A stretch of DNA of 64,000 bases from an uncultured Paracoccaceae bacterium (GCA_947492585.1 CANLND010000003.1:1-64000), one strand, 5' to 3'. Counted from the first letter of the stretch, positions 50,456 through 61,053 are shown. Made by a program: numbers and translations. Notes: a model not told the origin generated them from the letters alone.

Positions 50456-51286
50456 CTATCGCGCTTTTGCGGCTGGATAGACGCCGAGTATTTCAACGTC
50501 GGTGGTGAAATAAGACAGCTCGTCCATGGCCAGCTGCACATTGTGATCACTCGGGTGGCCTTCGATGTCGGCGTAAAAACGCGTCGCGGCGAAGGATCCA
50601 TCGACCATATAGCTTTCCAATTTGGTCATGTTCACACCATTGGTCGCGAAACCGCCCATTGCCTTGTATAGCGCGGCAGGGATGTTGCGCACTTGGAACA
50701 CAAAGGTCGTGATCATGTTGTTGGCTCCCCGACGGCTGTGGTCCGGTTCGGGGGACATGGTCAGGAACCGCGTGGTGTTATTGCCCTGATCTTCGATATG
50801 GCGCGCTAGAACTTCCAACCCATAAATCTCGCCTGCCAATTCACTGGCCAGGGCGGCGACGTTTGGATTGCCCTGTTCTGCGACATCTCGTGCTGCGCGC
50901 GCATTGTCGGGGCTGACGCGGCCGGTGATGCCGTGGGTGCTTAGAAAACTTGCGCATTGTGGCAGCAGCACCAAATGTGAATAGGCCTCGGTGATGTCCT
51001 CCAGACGCGCGCCGGGCAGGCCCAAAACGTTGATATGAACCCGCACGAAGGCCTCGTCGACAATGTGCAGACCCGAATGGGGCAGCAGTCGATGGATGTC
51101 AGCCACCCGACCATAGGTCGAATTTTCGACTGGTAACATGGCCTGATCCGCCGCGCCATTGTTCACGGCGTTGATTGCGTCCTCAAACGTGCGGCAGGGC
51201 AGAACCTCCATTTCTGGACGGGCCATGCAGCAGGCTTCATGACTATAGGAGCCTAATTCGCCCTGAATTGCGATTTTTCCGGCCAT
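50456..51286 (-). CDS. pheA: Prephenate dehydratase
   Basis: A 276-residue monofunctional enzyme that converts prephenate to phenylpyruvate in phenylalanine synthesis. The catalytic domain (residues 1-185) has IAIQGELGSYSHEA, LPVENSTYGRVADIHRLL and the NNTTRFLTM motif. A C-terminal ACT domain (about 195-270) binds phenylalanine for feedback control; the usual ESRP box reads KLESYM here. ATG 51286 gives the lineage's normal start; ATG 51301 is five codons upstream. No chorismate mutase domain is present. Confidence 0.95.
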   Translation of the reverse strand: MAGKIAIQGELGSYSHEACCMARPEMEVLPCRTFEDAINAVNNGAADQAMLPVENSTYGRVADIHRLLPHSGLHIVDEAFVRVHINVLGLPGARLEDITEAYSHLVLLPQCASFLSTHGITGRVSPDNARAARDVAEQGNPNVAALASELAGEIYGLEVLARHIEDQGNNTTRFLTMSPEPDHSRRGANNMITTFVFQVRNIPAALYKAMGGFATNGVNMTKLESYMVDGSFAATRFYADIEGHPSDHNVQLAMDELSYFTTDVEILGVYPAAKAR

Positions 51287-51405
51287 ATGCGTGTCTTCCA
51301 TGCAAAACTTCGATATTCGGACAATACGTCACGCTGTCTATACCTTGCCACTTGCAAGGGGAAGCCTTAGACACCCCAGCAGACAGTTTAGATGGACTCG
51401 CGATC

Positions 51406-51903
51406 ATGTTTGACACGATGACCCTTACCAAAGCGACCGCAGGTGTTTGCGGCGCGTTCCTTGTTCTCCTGCTCAGCAAATGGGCTGCGACGGAGATCTA
51501 TCACATGGATAGCCACGGTCAGGCTTCTTATGTGATCGAAGTGGAAGAGGCAGGCGGAGCAGAAGCAGCCCCCGAAGTCAGCCTGGAAGAGCTGATTGCA
51601 GCGGCTGATCTTGGCAAAGGGGCCAAGGTCTTCAAAAAATGCTCCGCATGTCACAAGCTTGAAGATGGTGTACATTCCACCGGCCCGTCGCTTTATGGCG
51701 TTGTCGGTCGTGGCATTGGTGCAGCAGACGGCTTTGGCTTCTCGGGCGCGCTGCCCGCGGGCGAATGGACAGCAGAAGAGCTGAACGCTTTCCTGGTCAA
51801 GCCCTCCAAATACGCACCTGGCACCTCGATGAGCTTTGCTGGTTTGAAAAAAGACACAGACCGCGCCAACCTGATTGCGTATCTCGACAGCCTGGACAAC
51901 TAA
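51406..51903 (+). CDS. Membrane-anchored c-type cytochrome
   Basis: A 165-residue protein with an uncleaved N-terminal anchor (about residues 9-25), an acidic/alanine-rich linker (about 45-65) and a class I cytochrome c domain. The haem site is CSACH (79-83), with the sixth-ligand Met in GTSMSFAGL. It resembles the cytochrome c-y / c552 type (CycM-like) that carries electrons from the bc1 complex to terminal oxidases at the inner membrane. The cbb3 oxidase genes at the end of the window are a plausible electron acceptor. Confidence 0.92.
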   Translation: MFDTMTLTKATAGVCGAFLVLLLSKWAATEIYHMDSHGQASYVIEVEEAGGAEAAPEVSLEELIAAADLGKGAKVFKKCSACHKLEDGVHSTGPSLYGVVGRGIGAADGFGFSGALPAGEWTAEELNAFLVKPSKYAPGTSMSFAGLKKDTDRANLIAYLDSLDN

Positions 51904-51929
51904 GCCCTGCTGGAGAAATGACAATTATT

Positions 51930-51962
51930 AAAGCCGCCCTCCCTGTGAGTGGCGGCTTTTTG
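51930..51962 (+). terminator. Terminator after the cytochrome gene
   Basis: The 9-bp stem AAAGCCGCC / GGCGGCTTT is followed by TT, 26 bases after the stop codon. Confidence 0.88.
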
Positions 51963-52094
51963 CTGTTTGACGCTCGGAACGGTCTTTCACGGGGGGATCA
52001 CAATCAGTAGAGTTCTCGTTGCAAGCTATTGGAACTTTGTGCCCAAGGCACAACTATCAAAGCCAAAGCGCCAAAAAAAACGGAGGAAAAGCCG

Positions 52095-53987
52095 ATGCAG
52101 TCATCCCGCAGCCCGTTCAAGACAGGCCTGTTCAGGTCCATGGTTGGAAGTCTTGGTGTCATGCTGTGCGTCGCGGGAGGAGCATTTGCAGACGGGATCA
52201 CCAAATCCCACGGTTATTCCTATTTTGGCAATCTCGACTATCCAGCTGATTTCACGCATTTCGATTATGTGAATCCGGATGCCCCCAAGGGTGGCGAAAT
52301 GTCGTTGAACACCACGGGCACGTTTGATTCGCTGAACCCGTATTCGCGCAAAGGCCGTTCAGGTGTTTTGACATCGATCCAATATGACAGTCTGATTGAT
52401 ACGACACATGACACCATCGGCCAATACTACGGGCTGCTGGCCGAAAGTCTCGAATATGATGAAGGCCGCAATTATGTGATCTTCCACATGCGGCCCGAAG
52501 CAAAGTTCTGGGACGGCACTCAGGTTACGGCCCATGATGTGGTCTACAGCCACAAGTTGTTCATCACACAAGGCTTGCCTTCGTATGCGCAGGCGGTCAG
52601 CCATATGGTAACAGGGGCCGAGGCGCTGGATGATCTGACGGTGAAATTCACTTTCAATCCTGACGTTTCGCGCCGAAGTTTGATTGAGACGGTTGGGAAT
52701 ACGGCGGTCTTTTCAAAGGCTTGGTTCGAGGCAGATGAAAGCCGCCGTCTGGATGAACCCCGGCTTGAGGTGGCAATGGGCTCTGGCCCCTATATGCTCG
52801 AAAGCTATGATATCAATCGCAACATTGTCTACGCGCGTAACAAGGATTACTGGGCCAGGGATCTGCCGGTCAATCGCGGTCGGCACAACTATGATAAGAT
52901 CCGGGTTGAATATTTCGCGGATCAAACTGCGGCTTTTGAAGGCTTCAAAGCTGGCGAATACACTTTCCGCGTCGAAAGCGACCCCAAGGTCTGGGCCTCG
53001 GGGTATGATTTCCCCAATTTGAACGAAGGAAATGTGGTGAAGCGCGCGCTGCCCAATGGCAATCCACCGACGCCTTCGGGGTTGGTGTTTAACCTTGGCA
53101 AGCCGCAGTTCGCAGACAAAACCGTGCGCGAAGCACTGGCGCTGGCGCTGAACTTTGAATGGGCCAATGAATCGCTGATGTTTGGCCTGCGTAATCCTCG
53201 CAGCTCATTTGTCGAAGGCACCCATGTTGAGGCCAAAGACCTGCCCACAGGCGCAGAACTTGCCTTTCTCAACTCGCTGGGAGATGTGCTGCCCGCTGAT
53301 TTCATGACCACGCCGGCCCGCAAAAGCCATGTGTCAAAACCGGATCGCCTGCGTGATCGCCGCAATCTGCGCAAAGCAGCCAAATTGCTGGATGCCGCAG
53401 GCTGGGCCGTGGGTGATGACAAACTGCGCCGCAATGCAGCTGGTGAGACGCTGAAGGTGAACATACCCTATCCGTCGAACCAATCGAATTCGGTCGCGAC
53501 GCTGATTGAAACCTTTGCGCAAAACCTTCAGGCACTGGGCGTCGAAGCCACAGCCGAGAAGGTTGATCCAGCGCAATTCACTTCCCGTCGACGGGACCGC
53601 GACTATGATATGATCCACTCGATCTCTTATAGTGGCGCGCTGACTACCGGTGGTGGCCTAACGCAGATGTATGGGTCAAAAGAGGCGTCTTTTAGCCTGT
53701 TTAACCCGGCTGGTCTGGCCAGCCCCTTGGTTGATACAATTATCGAAGCCTCGTTTGACACGACAAATCAGGTTGACCTTGACGCCGCGCTGGTGGCGTT
53801 GGATCGGGCGCTGCGATATGAATTCTTTATTGTTCCAGATGGTTACGTGGCTGATTACTGGGTGTCCTACTTTGACATGTACGAACATCCCGAAAACCTG
53901 CCCCCTTATGCGTTGGGCCGATTTGATCTGTGGTGGATCAATGCCGAAAAAGAGGCAGACCTGAAAGCCAAAGGCGTGCTGCGTTAA
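52095..53987 (+). CDS. yejA: Peptide ABC transporter substrate-binding protein (YejA)
   Basis: A 630-residue family 5 periplasmic binding protein, with a signal peptide ending near AFA (residue 32). [20 protein letters not shown] and VNPDAPKGG are typical of YejA, as is [12 protein letters not shown]. It binds oligopeptides (in enterobacteria, microcin C-like peptides) for YejBEF. ATG 52095 has CGGAGG upstream with 8-base spacing. It leads a four-gene operon. Confidence 0.95.
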   Translation: MQSSRSPFKTGLFRSMVGSLGVMLCVAGGAFADGITKSHGYSYFGNLDYPADFTHFDYVNPDAPKGGEMSLNTTGTFDSLNPYSRKGRSGVLTSIQYDSLIDTTHDTIGQYYGLLAESLEYDEGRNYVIFHMRPEAKFWDGTQVTAHDVVYSHKLFITQGLPSYAQAVSHMVTGAEALDDLTVKFTFNPDVSRRSLIETVGNTAVFSKAWFEADESRRLDEPRLEVAMGSGPYMLESYDINRNIVYARNKDYWARDLPVNRGRHNYDKIRVEYFADQTAAFEGFKAGEYTFRVESDPKVWASGYDFPNLNEGNVVKRALPNGNPPTPSGLVFNLGKPQFADKTVREALALALNFEWANESLMFGLRNPRSSFVEGTHVEAKDLPTGAELAFLNSLGDVLPADFMTTPARKSHVSKPDRLRDRRNLRKAAKLLDAAGWAVGDDKLRRNAAGETLKVNIPYPSNQSNSVATLIETFAQNLQALGVEATAEKVDPAQFTSRRRDRDYDMIHSISYSGALTTGGGLTQMYGSKEASFSLFNPAGLASPLVDTIIEASFDTTNQVDLDAALVALDRALRYEFFIVPDGYVADYWVSYFDMYEHPENLPPYALGRFDLWWINAEKEADLKAKGVLR

Positions 53988-53988
53988 T

Positions 53989-55092
53989 ATGGCCGCCTAT
54001 ATTCTAAGACGTTTGTTGTTGGTGATCCCCACCTTGCTGGGGATCATGATCGTCAATTTCACCCTCGTGCAATTTGTCCCCGGCGGCCCGATTGAACAGA
54101 TTATTGCCCAGAATCAGGGACAGGGAGATGTGTTCGCTGGTTTCGCAGGGGGAGACGCCCCCGCGCCAGATCTGGATGTTGATCTGGGCGGCATTGGCGG
54201 AGGGGACGAAAAATACGCCGGCTCACGCGGTTTGCCGCCTGAATTTATTGAAGAGTTGGAAAAAGAGTTTGGCTTTGACAAGCCGCCGCTCGAACGGTTT
54301 TTGCTGATGCTGGGCAATTACATCCAGCTTGATTTTGGCGAGAGTTACTTCCGCAAAATCGGTGTGGTGGATCTGGTGCTTGAAAAAATGCCGGTCTCAA
54401 TCACTCTTGGCCTGTGGTCGACGTTGATTGCCTATTTGATCTCTATCCCCTTGGGTATTCGCAAGGCCCTGCGCGATGGCTCACGGTTTGATACCTGGAC
54501 CTCGGGCGCGATCATTGCCGCCTATTCGATCCCTGGATTTTTGTTTGCAATCCTGCTTCTGGTGCTGTTTGCGGGCGGATCTTACTGGCAGGTGTTCCCT
54601 TTGCGTGGTCTGACCTCGGACAACTTTGAACAGCTCAGTCTCTTTGGCAAAATTGCGGATTATGCCTGGCACATCACTCTGCCGGTTCTGGCGTCAACCG
54701 TGGCCAGCTTTGCCACGCTGACGCTGCTGACCAAAAACTCGTTTCTGGATGAAATCAAGAAACACTATGTGATGACCGCCCGTGCCAAGGGATTGAGTGA
54801 AAATCGCGTGCTCTATGGCCATGTGTTCCGCAATGCGATGCTGATTGTGATCGCGGGCTTTCCGGCGGTGTTCATCAGCGTATTCTTTGGCGGCAGCCTG
54901 ATCATTGAAACGATTTTCTCGCTGGACGGGTTGGGCCGTTTGGGGTTTGAGGCCGCAGTTGCGCGCGATTATCCGGTGGTGTTTGGCACCTTGTTCATTT
55001 TTGGCCTGATGGGGCTGGTGGTCGGCATCATTTCTGACCTGATGTATGTGCTGGTGGATCCGCGCATCGATTTCGAAAAGCGGGAGGGATAG
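53989..55092 (+). CDS. yejB: Peptide ABC transporter permease (YejB)
   Basis: A 367-residue permease of the DppB/OppB type with six membrane segments. Segment 1 is in [20 protein letters not shown]. An acidic/Gly-rich periplasmic insertion (about 38-80) precedes the [11 protein letters not shown] block. The EAA loop reads [20 protein letters not shown]. The gene starts 1 base after the yejA stop, so translation is probably coupled. Confidence 0.95.
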   Translation: MAAYILRRLLLVIPTLLGIMIVNFTLVQFVPGGPIEQIIAQNQGQGDVFAGFAGGDAPAPDLDVDLGGIGGGDEKYAGSRGLPPEFIEELEKEFGFDKPPLERFLLMLGNYIQLDFGESYFRKIGVVDLVLEKMPVSITLGLWSTLIAYLISIPLGIRKALRDGSRFDTWTSGAIIAAYSIPGFLFAILLLVLFAGGSYWQVFPLRGLTSDNFEQLSLFGKIADYAWHITLPVLASTVASFATLTLLTKNSFLDEIKKHYVMTARAKGLSENRVLYGHVFRNAMLIVIAGFPAVFISVFFGGSLIIETIFSLDGLGRLGFEAAVARDYPVVFGTLFIFGLMGLVVGIISDLMYVLVDPRIDFEKREG

Positions 55093-55096
55093 ACCC

Positions 55097-56197
55097 ATGT
55101 CACCGCTCAACCAGCGCCGCTGGCGCAATTTTTGCAATAACCGTCGGGCCTATTGGTCGCTGTGGATCTTTTCGGTCTTGTTTGGCATCTCGCTGCTTGC
55201 GGATGTTTTGGCCAACGACAAACCGTTTCTGGTGAACTACCGCGGCGAATTTTACGTTCCCGTGCTGACCAGCCATCCCGAGACCACCTTTGGCGGTGAT
55301 TTTGAGACAGAAGCGCAATATGACGATCCCGAGGTGCAGTGCCTGATACAATCCGGCGGAGTCGAAGACTGTTTTGATGATCCGGAAGGCATTATCGAGG
55401 CGATCGATGCAGGCACCTTTGCGGCTGACGGGTTTGACCAAGGTTGGACCCTGTGGCCGCTTATCCCCTATTCGTTTGATACGGCTGTGGACCGCCCCGG
55501 CGCGGCACCGCTGCCGCCCAACAGCCAGAACTGGCTGGGCACAGACGATCGCAAACGTGATGTGCTGGCGCGGATCATTCATGGGTTCCGTCTGTCGATT
55601 GTTTTCACCATGATTGTGACGCTGGCCGCGACGGTGATCGGCATTCTGGCCGGGGCTGTGCAGGGTTATTTTGGCGGTTGGCTCGATCTGATCTTTCAGC
55701 GGATCATTGAAATCTGGTCTTCGACGCCGTCGCTTTATGTGATCATCATCCTGTTTGCCATTCTCGGGCGCAGTTTCTGGTTGTTGGTTGTGCTGACCAT
55801 TCTGTTTGGCTGGACGGCTCTTGTGGGTGTGGTGCGGGCGGAGTTTCTGCGCGCACGAAATCTGGAATATGTCCGTGCGGCCAAGGCATTGGGGGTTGGT
55901 AATATGACTATCATGTTCCGCCATATGCTGCCCAACGCGATGGTGGCCACGGTCACCATGTTGCCCTTTATTGTCACTGGCACCATCGGCACGCTGGCGA
56001 GCCTTGATTTTCTGGGTTTTGGGCTCCCGTCGTCCCTGCCGTCGCTGGGCGAGCTGACCCTTCAGGCGAAACAGAACCTGCAAGCGCCTTGGCTGGCTTT
56101 CACCGCCTTTTTCACCTTTGCCATCATGCTATCGCTTCTGGTCTTCATTTTTGAAGGCGTGCGCGATGCGTTTGACCCACGAAAGACCTTCTCATGA
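55097..56197 (+). CDS. yejE: Peptide ABC transporter permease (YejE)
   Basis: A 366-residue permease of the DppC/OppC type. It has a large periplasmic loop after the first membrane segment, including YRGEFYVPVLTSHPETTFGG (usual for YejE), the LGTDDRKRDVLARIIHGFRL block, then five more segments and the EAA loop YVRAAKALGVGNMTIMFRHM. ATG 55097 lies 4 bases after the yejB stop. Its own stop overlaps the yejF start (ATGA). Confidence 0.95.
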   Translation: MSPLNQRRWRNFCNNRRAYWSLWIFSVLFGISLLADVLANDKPFLVNYRGEFYVPVLTSHPETTFGGDFETEAQYDDPEVQCLIQSGGVEDCFDDPEGIIEAIDAGTFAADGFDQGWTLWPLIPYSFDTAVDRPGAAPLPPNSQNWLGTDDRKRDVLARIIHGFRLSIVFTMIVTLAATVIGILAGAVQGYFGGWLDLIFQRIIEIWSSTPSLYVIIILFAILGRSFWLLVVLTILFGWTALVGVVRAEFLRARNLEYVRAAKALGVGNMTIMFRHMLPNAMVATVTMLPFIVTGTIGTLASLDFLGFGLPSSLPSLGELTLQAKQNLQAPWLAFTAFFTFAIMLSLLVFIFEGVRDAFDPRKTFS

Positions 56198-57780
56198 GCG
56201 CATTGTTAGATGTGAAAGACTTGCGGGTGGCCTTTCGTCAGAACGGTCAACTGGTCGAAGCGGTCAAGGGCGTGTCCTTTGCGGTAGATCGCGGCGAAAC
56301 GGTTGCGCTGGTCGGGGAAAGCGGCTCGGGGAAATCGGTATCGGCGCTGTCAACGGTGTCGTTGCTGGGTGACAACGCGGCTGTCAGCGGTTCGGTGACT
56401 TATGATGGTAAACAGATGGTCGGCGCAACGGAACGCCATCTGCGCGAGGTGCGCGGTAACGACATTTCGTTTATCTTTCAGGAACCGATGACCTCGCTCA
56501 ACCCCTTGCATACGTTGGAGAAACAGCTGGCAGAGTCACTGGCTCTACATCAAGGTTTGGCAGGTGGCGCCGCGCGCAAACGGATCTTGGAATTGCTGGA
56601 CAAAGTGGGCATTCGTGATGCGGAAAGCCGTCTGAACGCCTATCCACACCAGCTGTCTGGTGGGCAACGCCAACGCGTAATGATTGCGATGGCACTGGCC
56701 AACAAACCCGACATCCTGATTGCAGATGAACCGACGACGGCGCTTGATGTCACAATTCAGGCGCAAATTCTGGACCTGCTGGGGGATCTGAAAGACAGCG
56801 AAGGCATGGGGGTTTTGCTTATCACCCATGATCTCAATATCGTGCGCCGTATTGCGGACCGGGTCTGCGTGATGCAGGGCGGCGAGATCGTGGAAACGGG
56901 GCTGACGGATGAGATTTTTGCCAATCCGCAGCATCCCTACACGCAAAAATTGCTGGCGGCTGAACCCTCGGGGCGACCAAATCCGGTGGCGCCTGAGGCG
57001 TCTGAAATTATTTCGACCGAAGACTTAAAGGTTTGGTTTCCGATCCAAAAAGGCTTGCTGCGCCGCACTGTTGGCCATGTAAAGGCGGTGAACCCATGTT
57101 CGCTGTCTTTGCGGGCGGGGGAGACTTTGGGCATTGTCGGCGAATCGGGATCGGGCAAGACCACGATGGCGCTGGCGATTATGCGGCTGATTGCGTCAGA
57201 GGGGGCGATCCGATTTCAGGGACAAGATTTGCGGCAATGGTCTGCCAAGGATCTGCGGTCCTTGCGCAAGGACATGCAAATCGTGTTTCAGGACCCCTTT
57301 GGAGCGCTGAGCCCACGTATGACCTGTGCCCAGATCATCGCCGAGGGGCTGACAATTCATAACGTTGATCAGGATCGCGATGCGCGCGCGTTGGTGACGG
57401 AGGTGATGGAAGAGGTAGGGTTGGATCCGGCTGCGATGGATCGTTATCCGCATGAATTTTCCGGGGGCCAGCGTCAACGGATTGCCATCGCACGCGCCAT
57501 GGTGTTGCGTCCGAAACTGGTGGTTCTGGACGAACCAACCTCTGCCCTGGACATGACGGTACAAGTGCAAATTGTGGACCTGCTGCGTGATCTGCAAAAA
57601 CGATATGGGCTGGCGTATTTGTTCATCAGCCACGATCTGAATGTTGTCCGCGCAATGTCGCACCAAATTCTGGTGATGAAACAGGGCGACGTGGTCGAGA
57701 GTGGCACTGCCGATGCGTTATTTGCAGCGCCACGCGAAGAGTACACGCTTCAGCTGTTAGCAGCAGTCACCGCCACATAG
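56194..57780 (+). CDS. yejF: Peptide ABC transporter dual ATPase (YejF)
   Basis: A 528-residue protein with two complete ABC domains. Domain 1 has Walker A GESGSGKS (about 48-55), signature LSGGQRQRV and Walker [13 protein letters not shown]. Domain 2 has Walker [10 protein letters not shown] (about 315-323), signature [10 protein letters not shown] and Walker [13 protein letters not shown]. This tandem layout is typical of YejF, which drives both permeases. The start overlaps yejE by 4 bases. Confidence 0.96.
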   Translation: MSALLDVKDLRVAFRQNGQLVEAVKGVSFAVDRGETVALVGESGSGKSVSALSTVSLLGDNAAVSGSVTYDGKQMVGATERHLREVRGNDISFIFQEPMTSLNPLHTLEKQLAESLALHQGLAGGAARKRILELLDKVGIRDAESRLNAYPHQLSGGQRQRVMIAMALANKPDILIADEPTTALDVTIQAQILDLLGDLKDSEGMGVLLITHDLNIVRRIADRVCVMQGGEIVETGLTDEIFANPQHPYTQKLLAAEPSGRPNPVAPEASEIISTEDLKVWFPIQKGLLRRTVGHVKAVNPCSLSLRAGETLGIVGESGSGKTTMALAIMRLIASEGAIRFQGQDLRQWSAKDLRSLRKDMQIVFQDPFGALSPRMTCAQIIAEGLTIHNVDQDRDARALVTEVMEEVGLDPAAMDRYPHEFSGGQRQRIAIARAMVLRPKLVVLDEPTSALDMTVQVQIVDLLRDLQKRYGLAYLFISHDLNVVRAMSHQILVMKQGDVVESGTADALFAAPREEYTLQLLAAVTAT

Positions 57781-57829
57781 CGCTCCCGCGCCCGCAGGTG
57801 CGGTGATAAATCACCCCCCCTTTGCGGCC

Positions 57830-57868
57830 TTGGGCCAGGCTCGGCGCGCAGCGCCGAGCCTGGCCCAA
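57830..57868. repeat. 18-bp perfect palindromic repeat (TTGGGCC family)
   Basis: The arms TTGGGCCAGGCTCGGCGC and its exact complement flank a GCA loop. It shares TTGGGCC-N-GGC ends and a 3-base loop with the element at 40671-40711. It lies between convergent yejF and hemN and may also terminate both. Confidence 0.75.
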
Positions 57869-57941
57869 CGAGAGCGGTGCATGTTATACATGTGCCTGCG
57901 ATGGGCGGGAGTGTTACGTTGTCTATAGGGACGCGCGTGAT

Positions 57942-59297
57942 TTAGATCGCAGTGCTGTGCCCAGCTTTGCTCAGGTCGTAGGTATCAAAGGCGCGGGCGA
58001 TTACACGGGCCAGGGGGCGTCCTTCACGGGTAATGCGGAATTGGCTGTCGGACATATCGACCATCCCCTCGAAAAGTGTCGCCGCTTGGTTCATGTCCGC
58101 GCGCATTGCATCACGACAGCCCGGGAACTGCGCCTCAAGCATGTCAATGTTGACGGCAAAGTCGCACATCAGCATTTCGATCAACCGTCCACGCCAGCGG
58201 TCTTCAGTCGCAAACACATGCCCCCGCACCGTGGCAAAGGTTCCTGCTTTGACCGCCGTGGCATAAGCCGAAGTTGCGGAAATGTTTTGCGCATACCCCT
58301 GTGGAAATCTAGAAATGGATGAGGCTCCAAGACCAATCAACACTTCGCTCGTATCATCGGTGTAGCCCTGAAAATTTCGGCGCAATTTGCCAATTTTCTG
58401 CGCCATGGCCAGTCCGTCGGTGGAGTGGGCATAATGGTCGATGCCGATTTCATCATAGCCGTCCCAGACAAACAATCGGCGCGCGGTTTCAAACAGCTCC
58501 AGCCGTGTTTCGGGCGCGGGCAGCGCATCTGCGGGAATCATGGTCTGGCGTCGGGCCATCCAAGGCACATGTGCATACCCATATAGCGCAACCCGATCTG
58601 GGGTCAGCGACAAAAGTTTCTGCACGCTTTCCGTCATCCGCGTCTTGGTCTGATGGGGTAGCCCATACAGAATATCGGCATTCAGACTGCCGATTCCCTG
58701 GGCGCGAATCATTTCGATTGCGGAGCGCGTCACCTCAAAGCTTTGATGGCGGCCAATGGTGTTCTGGATCTTGGGGTCGAAATCCTGCACCCCAATCGAA
58801 GCACGGGTCATGCCAGCCGCTGCCAAGGCTTCGACACGCGGAGCGTCAATTTCATTGGGGTCGATTTCAACCGAAAATTCTGCACCGCGGGCAAGTGGCA
58901 GTACGTCGTGAATGGCAGCAGAGAGGTCACGCATCATGTCTGGTTGCAACAGCGTGGGGGTTCCGCCGCCCCAATGCAGACGGCTTAGGCTGATGTCAGC
59001 GGGTAAGATCGTTGCCAAAAGACGCAGTTCAGCTTTTAAAACCTCAACATAGGCACGCACTGGATCCAGTGACTGGGTGCCTTGGGTGCGACATGCGCAA
59101 AACCAACACAGCCGTCGACAGAACGGAACATGCAGATACAACGAGATCTGGCTGCCTGGAGCCAGTTCTGAGATCCAGCGCGTAAATTGCGTTGCGGTCA
59201 CATCTGACTGAAAGTGCGGTGCAGTTGGATAACTGGTGTACCGCGGCACTTTGGCGTCAAACAATCCCATGCGGGCCAATTGTGAAAATCTGTCCAT
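57942..59297 (-). CDS. hemN: Oxygen-independent coproporphyrinogen III oxidase
   Basis: A 451-residue radical-SAM enzyme that converts coproporphyrinogen III to protoporphyrinogen IX without oxygen. The Fe-S motif is CRRLCWFC (C60, C64, C67) with the extra C69 (CxC). VPRYTSYPTAPHF, GGGTPTLL, SVEIDPNEID, SIGVQDFDP, ADILYGLPHQT and GLGASSISRF are the standard HemN blocks. ATG 59297 is chosen because it gives the Rhodobacter-type start; a GTG at 59339 falls in an FNR box. It is divergent from fnrL. Confidence 0.96.
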   Translation of the reverse strand: MDRFSQLARMGLFDAKVPRYTSYPTAPHFQSDVTATQFTRWISELAPGSQISLYLHVPFCRRLCWFCACRTQGTQSLDPVRAYVEVLKAELRLLATILPADISLSRLHWGGGTPTLLQPDMMRDLSAAIHDVLPLARGAEFSVEIDPNEIDAPRVEALAAAGMTRASIGVQDFDPKIQNTIGRHQSFEVTRSAIEMIRAQGIGSLNADILYGLPHQTKTRMTESVQKLLSLTPDRVALYGYAHVPWMARRQTMIPADALPAPETRLELFETARRLFVWDGYDEIGIDHYAHSTDGLAMAQKIGKLRRNFQGYTDDTSEVLIGLGASSISRFPQGYAQNISATSAYATAVKAGTFATVRGHVFATEDRWRGRLIEMLMCDFAVNIDMLEAQFPGCRDAMRADMNQAATLFEGMVDMSDSQFRITREGRPLARVIARAFDTYDLSKAGHSTAI

Positions 59298-59332
59298 GCC
59301 GGTAGATGTAGGGAAATGGTGCCAACGGCTCT

Positions 59333-59346
59333 TTGACACAGATCAA
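59333..59346. promoter_or_regulatory. FNR box between hemN and fnrL
   Basis: TTGACACAGATCAA matches the FNR consensus TTGAT-N4-ATCAA except for one base. It is placed about 13 bases before the fnrL start and 36 bases before the hemN start, so it can serve anaerobic control of hemN and autoregulation of fnrL. Confidence 0.85.
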
Positions 59347-59358
59347 TCGGAATAGTTC

Positions 59359-60099
59359 ATGACCGCTCCTTCGCTGACTCACGTAAAATGTGCTGATTGT
59401 CCTATTCGTCATCGGGCGGTCTGCGCACGCTGTGATACGGACGAGCTGGAGCTACTGGACGAGATTAAATATTACCGCAGCTATGAGGCGGGGCAGCCTA
59501 TTGTCTGGTCAGGTGATCAAATGGATTTTGTCGGTTCGGTTGTGTCCGGCGTTGCGACGTTAACCCAGACAATGGAAGATGGCCGTACCCAGATGGTGGG
59601 GCTGCTGCTGCCCAGCGATTTTGTCGGTCGTCCCGGTCGGTCCGGTGCTGCCTATAATGTGGTGGCCACCACAAATGTGATGATGTGCTGCTTTCGCAAA
59701 CGCCCGTTTGAAGATTTGCTGGACCGTACGCCGCATATTTCGCACCGATTGCTGGAAATGACCTTGGATGAGTTGGACGCGGCGCGGGAATGGATGCTGG
59801 TTCTGGGGCGTAAAACTGCGCGAGAAAAGATTGCCAGCTTGCTGACCATTCTGGCGCGGCGCGATGCCAGTTTTGGAGAGAATGGTAGCGAATCCGAAGC
59901 GGAGTTTGATTTGCCGCTGACGCGTGAAGCGATGTCCGACTATCTGGGTCTCACGCTGGAAACTGTCAGTCGCCAGATTTCGGCCCTGAAAAAGGCAGGC
60001 GTCATTGTTTTGGAGGGCAAGCGCCACGTGCTGGTGCCTGATATGGCGCGGTTGCTGGACGAGGCCGGGGATGACAGCGACGGCGGGTATCTGGTCTGA
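59359..60099 (+). CDS. fnrL: Anaerobic regulator FnrL (Crp/Fnr family)
   Basis: A 246-residue oxygen-sensing regulator. The N-terminal cysteines C11, C14, C22 and C25 (KCADCPIRHRAVCARC), with a further cysteine pair at C110-C111, provide ligands for a [4Fe-4S] cluster. A cyclic-nucleotide-like beta barrel follows, then the dimer helix and the helix-turn-helix LTREAMSDYLGLTLETVSRQ. In Rhodobacterales FnrL activates cbb3 oxidase, haem and microaerobic genes; both FNR boxes here fit that role. Confidence 0.96.
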   Translation: MTAPSLTHVKCADCPIRHRAVCARCDTDELELLDEIKYYRSYEAGQPIVWSGDQMDFVGSVVSGVATLTQTMEDGRTQMVGLLLPSDFVGRPGRSGAAYNVVATTNVMMCCFRKRPFEDLLDRTPHISHRLLEMTLDELDAAREWMLVLGRKTAREKIASLLTILARRDASFGENGSESEAEFDLPLTREAMSDYLGLTLETVSRQISALKKAGVIVLEGKRHVLVPDMARLLDEAGDDSDGGYLV

Positions 60100-60129
60100 C
60101 GACGCCCACCGCCGACTGCCATCAATGGC

Positions 60130-60969
60130 TTAATGGGCCATCAGAACGGGACGGTTGGCCTGTTGCAACATATGGCGGGTGGCACCGCCCAATAGGGCTT
60201 CGCGGAATCGCGAATGACCATAGGCCCCCATCACCAACATATCTGCATCCTTGTCTTCTGCATGGCGCAACAGCACGTCAGCCGTGCGGGGGAGGGATTT
60301 TGTCAGCACATCAACTTCGCAGGTGACACCGTGGCGCGCCAGCATCTGGCACAAGCGACCGCCAGGATCCGAGCGATCGGTGCCGTGGCGTGGCGGGTCG
60401 ATGATGACGACATGCACCATCTCGGCCGTTTGCAAAAAGGGTAGGGACTTGCGCACGGCCGAGAGCGCCTCAGCGCTTTCGTTCCAACCGATCACAACTT
60501 GGCGCGGTGCTGCGTCCAATGTGGTGTTTTGCGGCACAACCAGGACAGGTGCGGCACTTTGAAACAGGGCGGCTTCGATCAAATCGTCATCTTCACGGGT
60601 GCTGCCAGGACCATAAGGTTTTGCCAGCACCATCAAATCACAGAAGCGACCATGTCGGGCCACGTTTCGGGCGATGTCACCGATCGGCGAGACCTCGTCT
60701 ACGACACCAAAATTGCAACCCTCGCGCGACAGCATTGCGGTCGCCAATTCTTTGAGTGATTTTGAGTCTTTTCGAGCCTGTTCAAGGGATTGTTGCCATA
60801 ATACGGAGTTTGTCGCCCCGTAATCCAGTCCCATCTGGGTCCGATCCACGCCCAGGCACAATGTATCAGCATGGGCGTCAAACAGACGGGCAAGGGCCGC
60901 GATCTGTTGCAGCGGCGTCTGTGCTGTTTCGGGGTCGGAGATGACAGTCAGCAGAGATTTATAGGACAT
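60130..60969 (-). CDS. Universal stress protein, two UspA domains
   Basis: A 279-residue protein with two tandem UspA folds. The first (about 3-145) is degenerate; the second (about 155-279) keeps the ATP-binding GAYGHSRFREALLGGATRHM motif. ATG 60969 has GAGGTG upstream and gives the usual MSYKSLLTVISD start. Lying between fnrL and ccoN with an FNR box upstream, it is probably induced under low oxygen along with the oxidase genes. Confidence 0.93.
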   Translation of the reverse strand: MSYKSLLTVISDPETAQTPLQQIAALARLFDAHADTLCLGVDRTQMGLDYGATNSVLWQQSLEQARKDSKSLKELATAMLSREGCNFGVVDEVSPIGDIARNVARHGRFCDLMVLAKPYGPGSTREDDDLIEAALFQSAAPVLVVPQNTTLDAAPRQVVIGWNESAEALSAVRKSLPFLQTAEMVHVVIIDPPRHGTDRSDPGGRLCQMLARHGVTCEVDVLTKSLPRTADVLLRHAEDKDADMLVMGAYGHSRFREALLGGATRHMLQQANRPVLMAH

Positions 60970-61039
60970 CTTGCACCTCATTTCTGGGTTGTCGCGCGGT
61001 TCCTGATCAGAGCTTAGGCGCGAATTGCCGCATTTTGTT

Positions 61040-61053
61040 TTGATACAGATCAA
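61040..61053. promoter_or_regulatory. FNR box between uspA and ccoN
   Basis: TTGATACAGATCAA is a perfect match to TTGAT-N4-ATCAA, located about 94 bases before ccoN and 71 bases before the divergent usp gene. It is well placed to activate the ccoNOQP operon at low oxygen. Confidence 0.93.
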
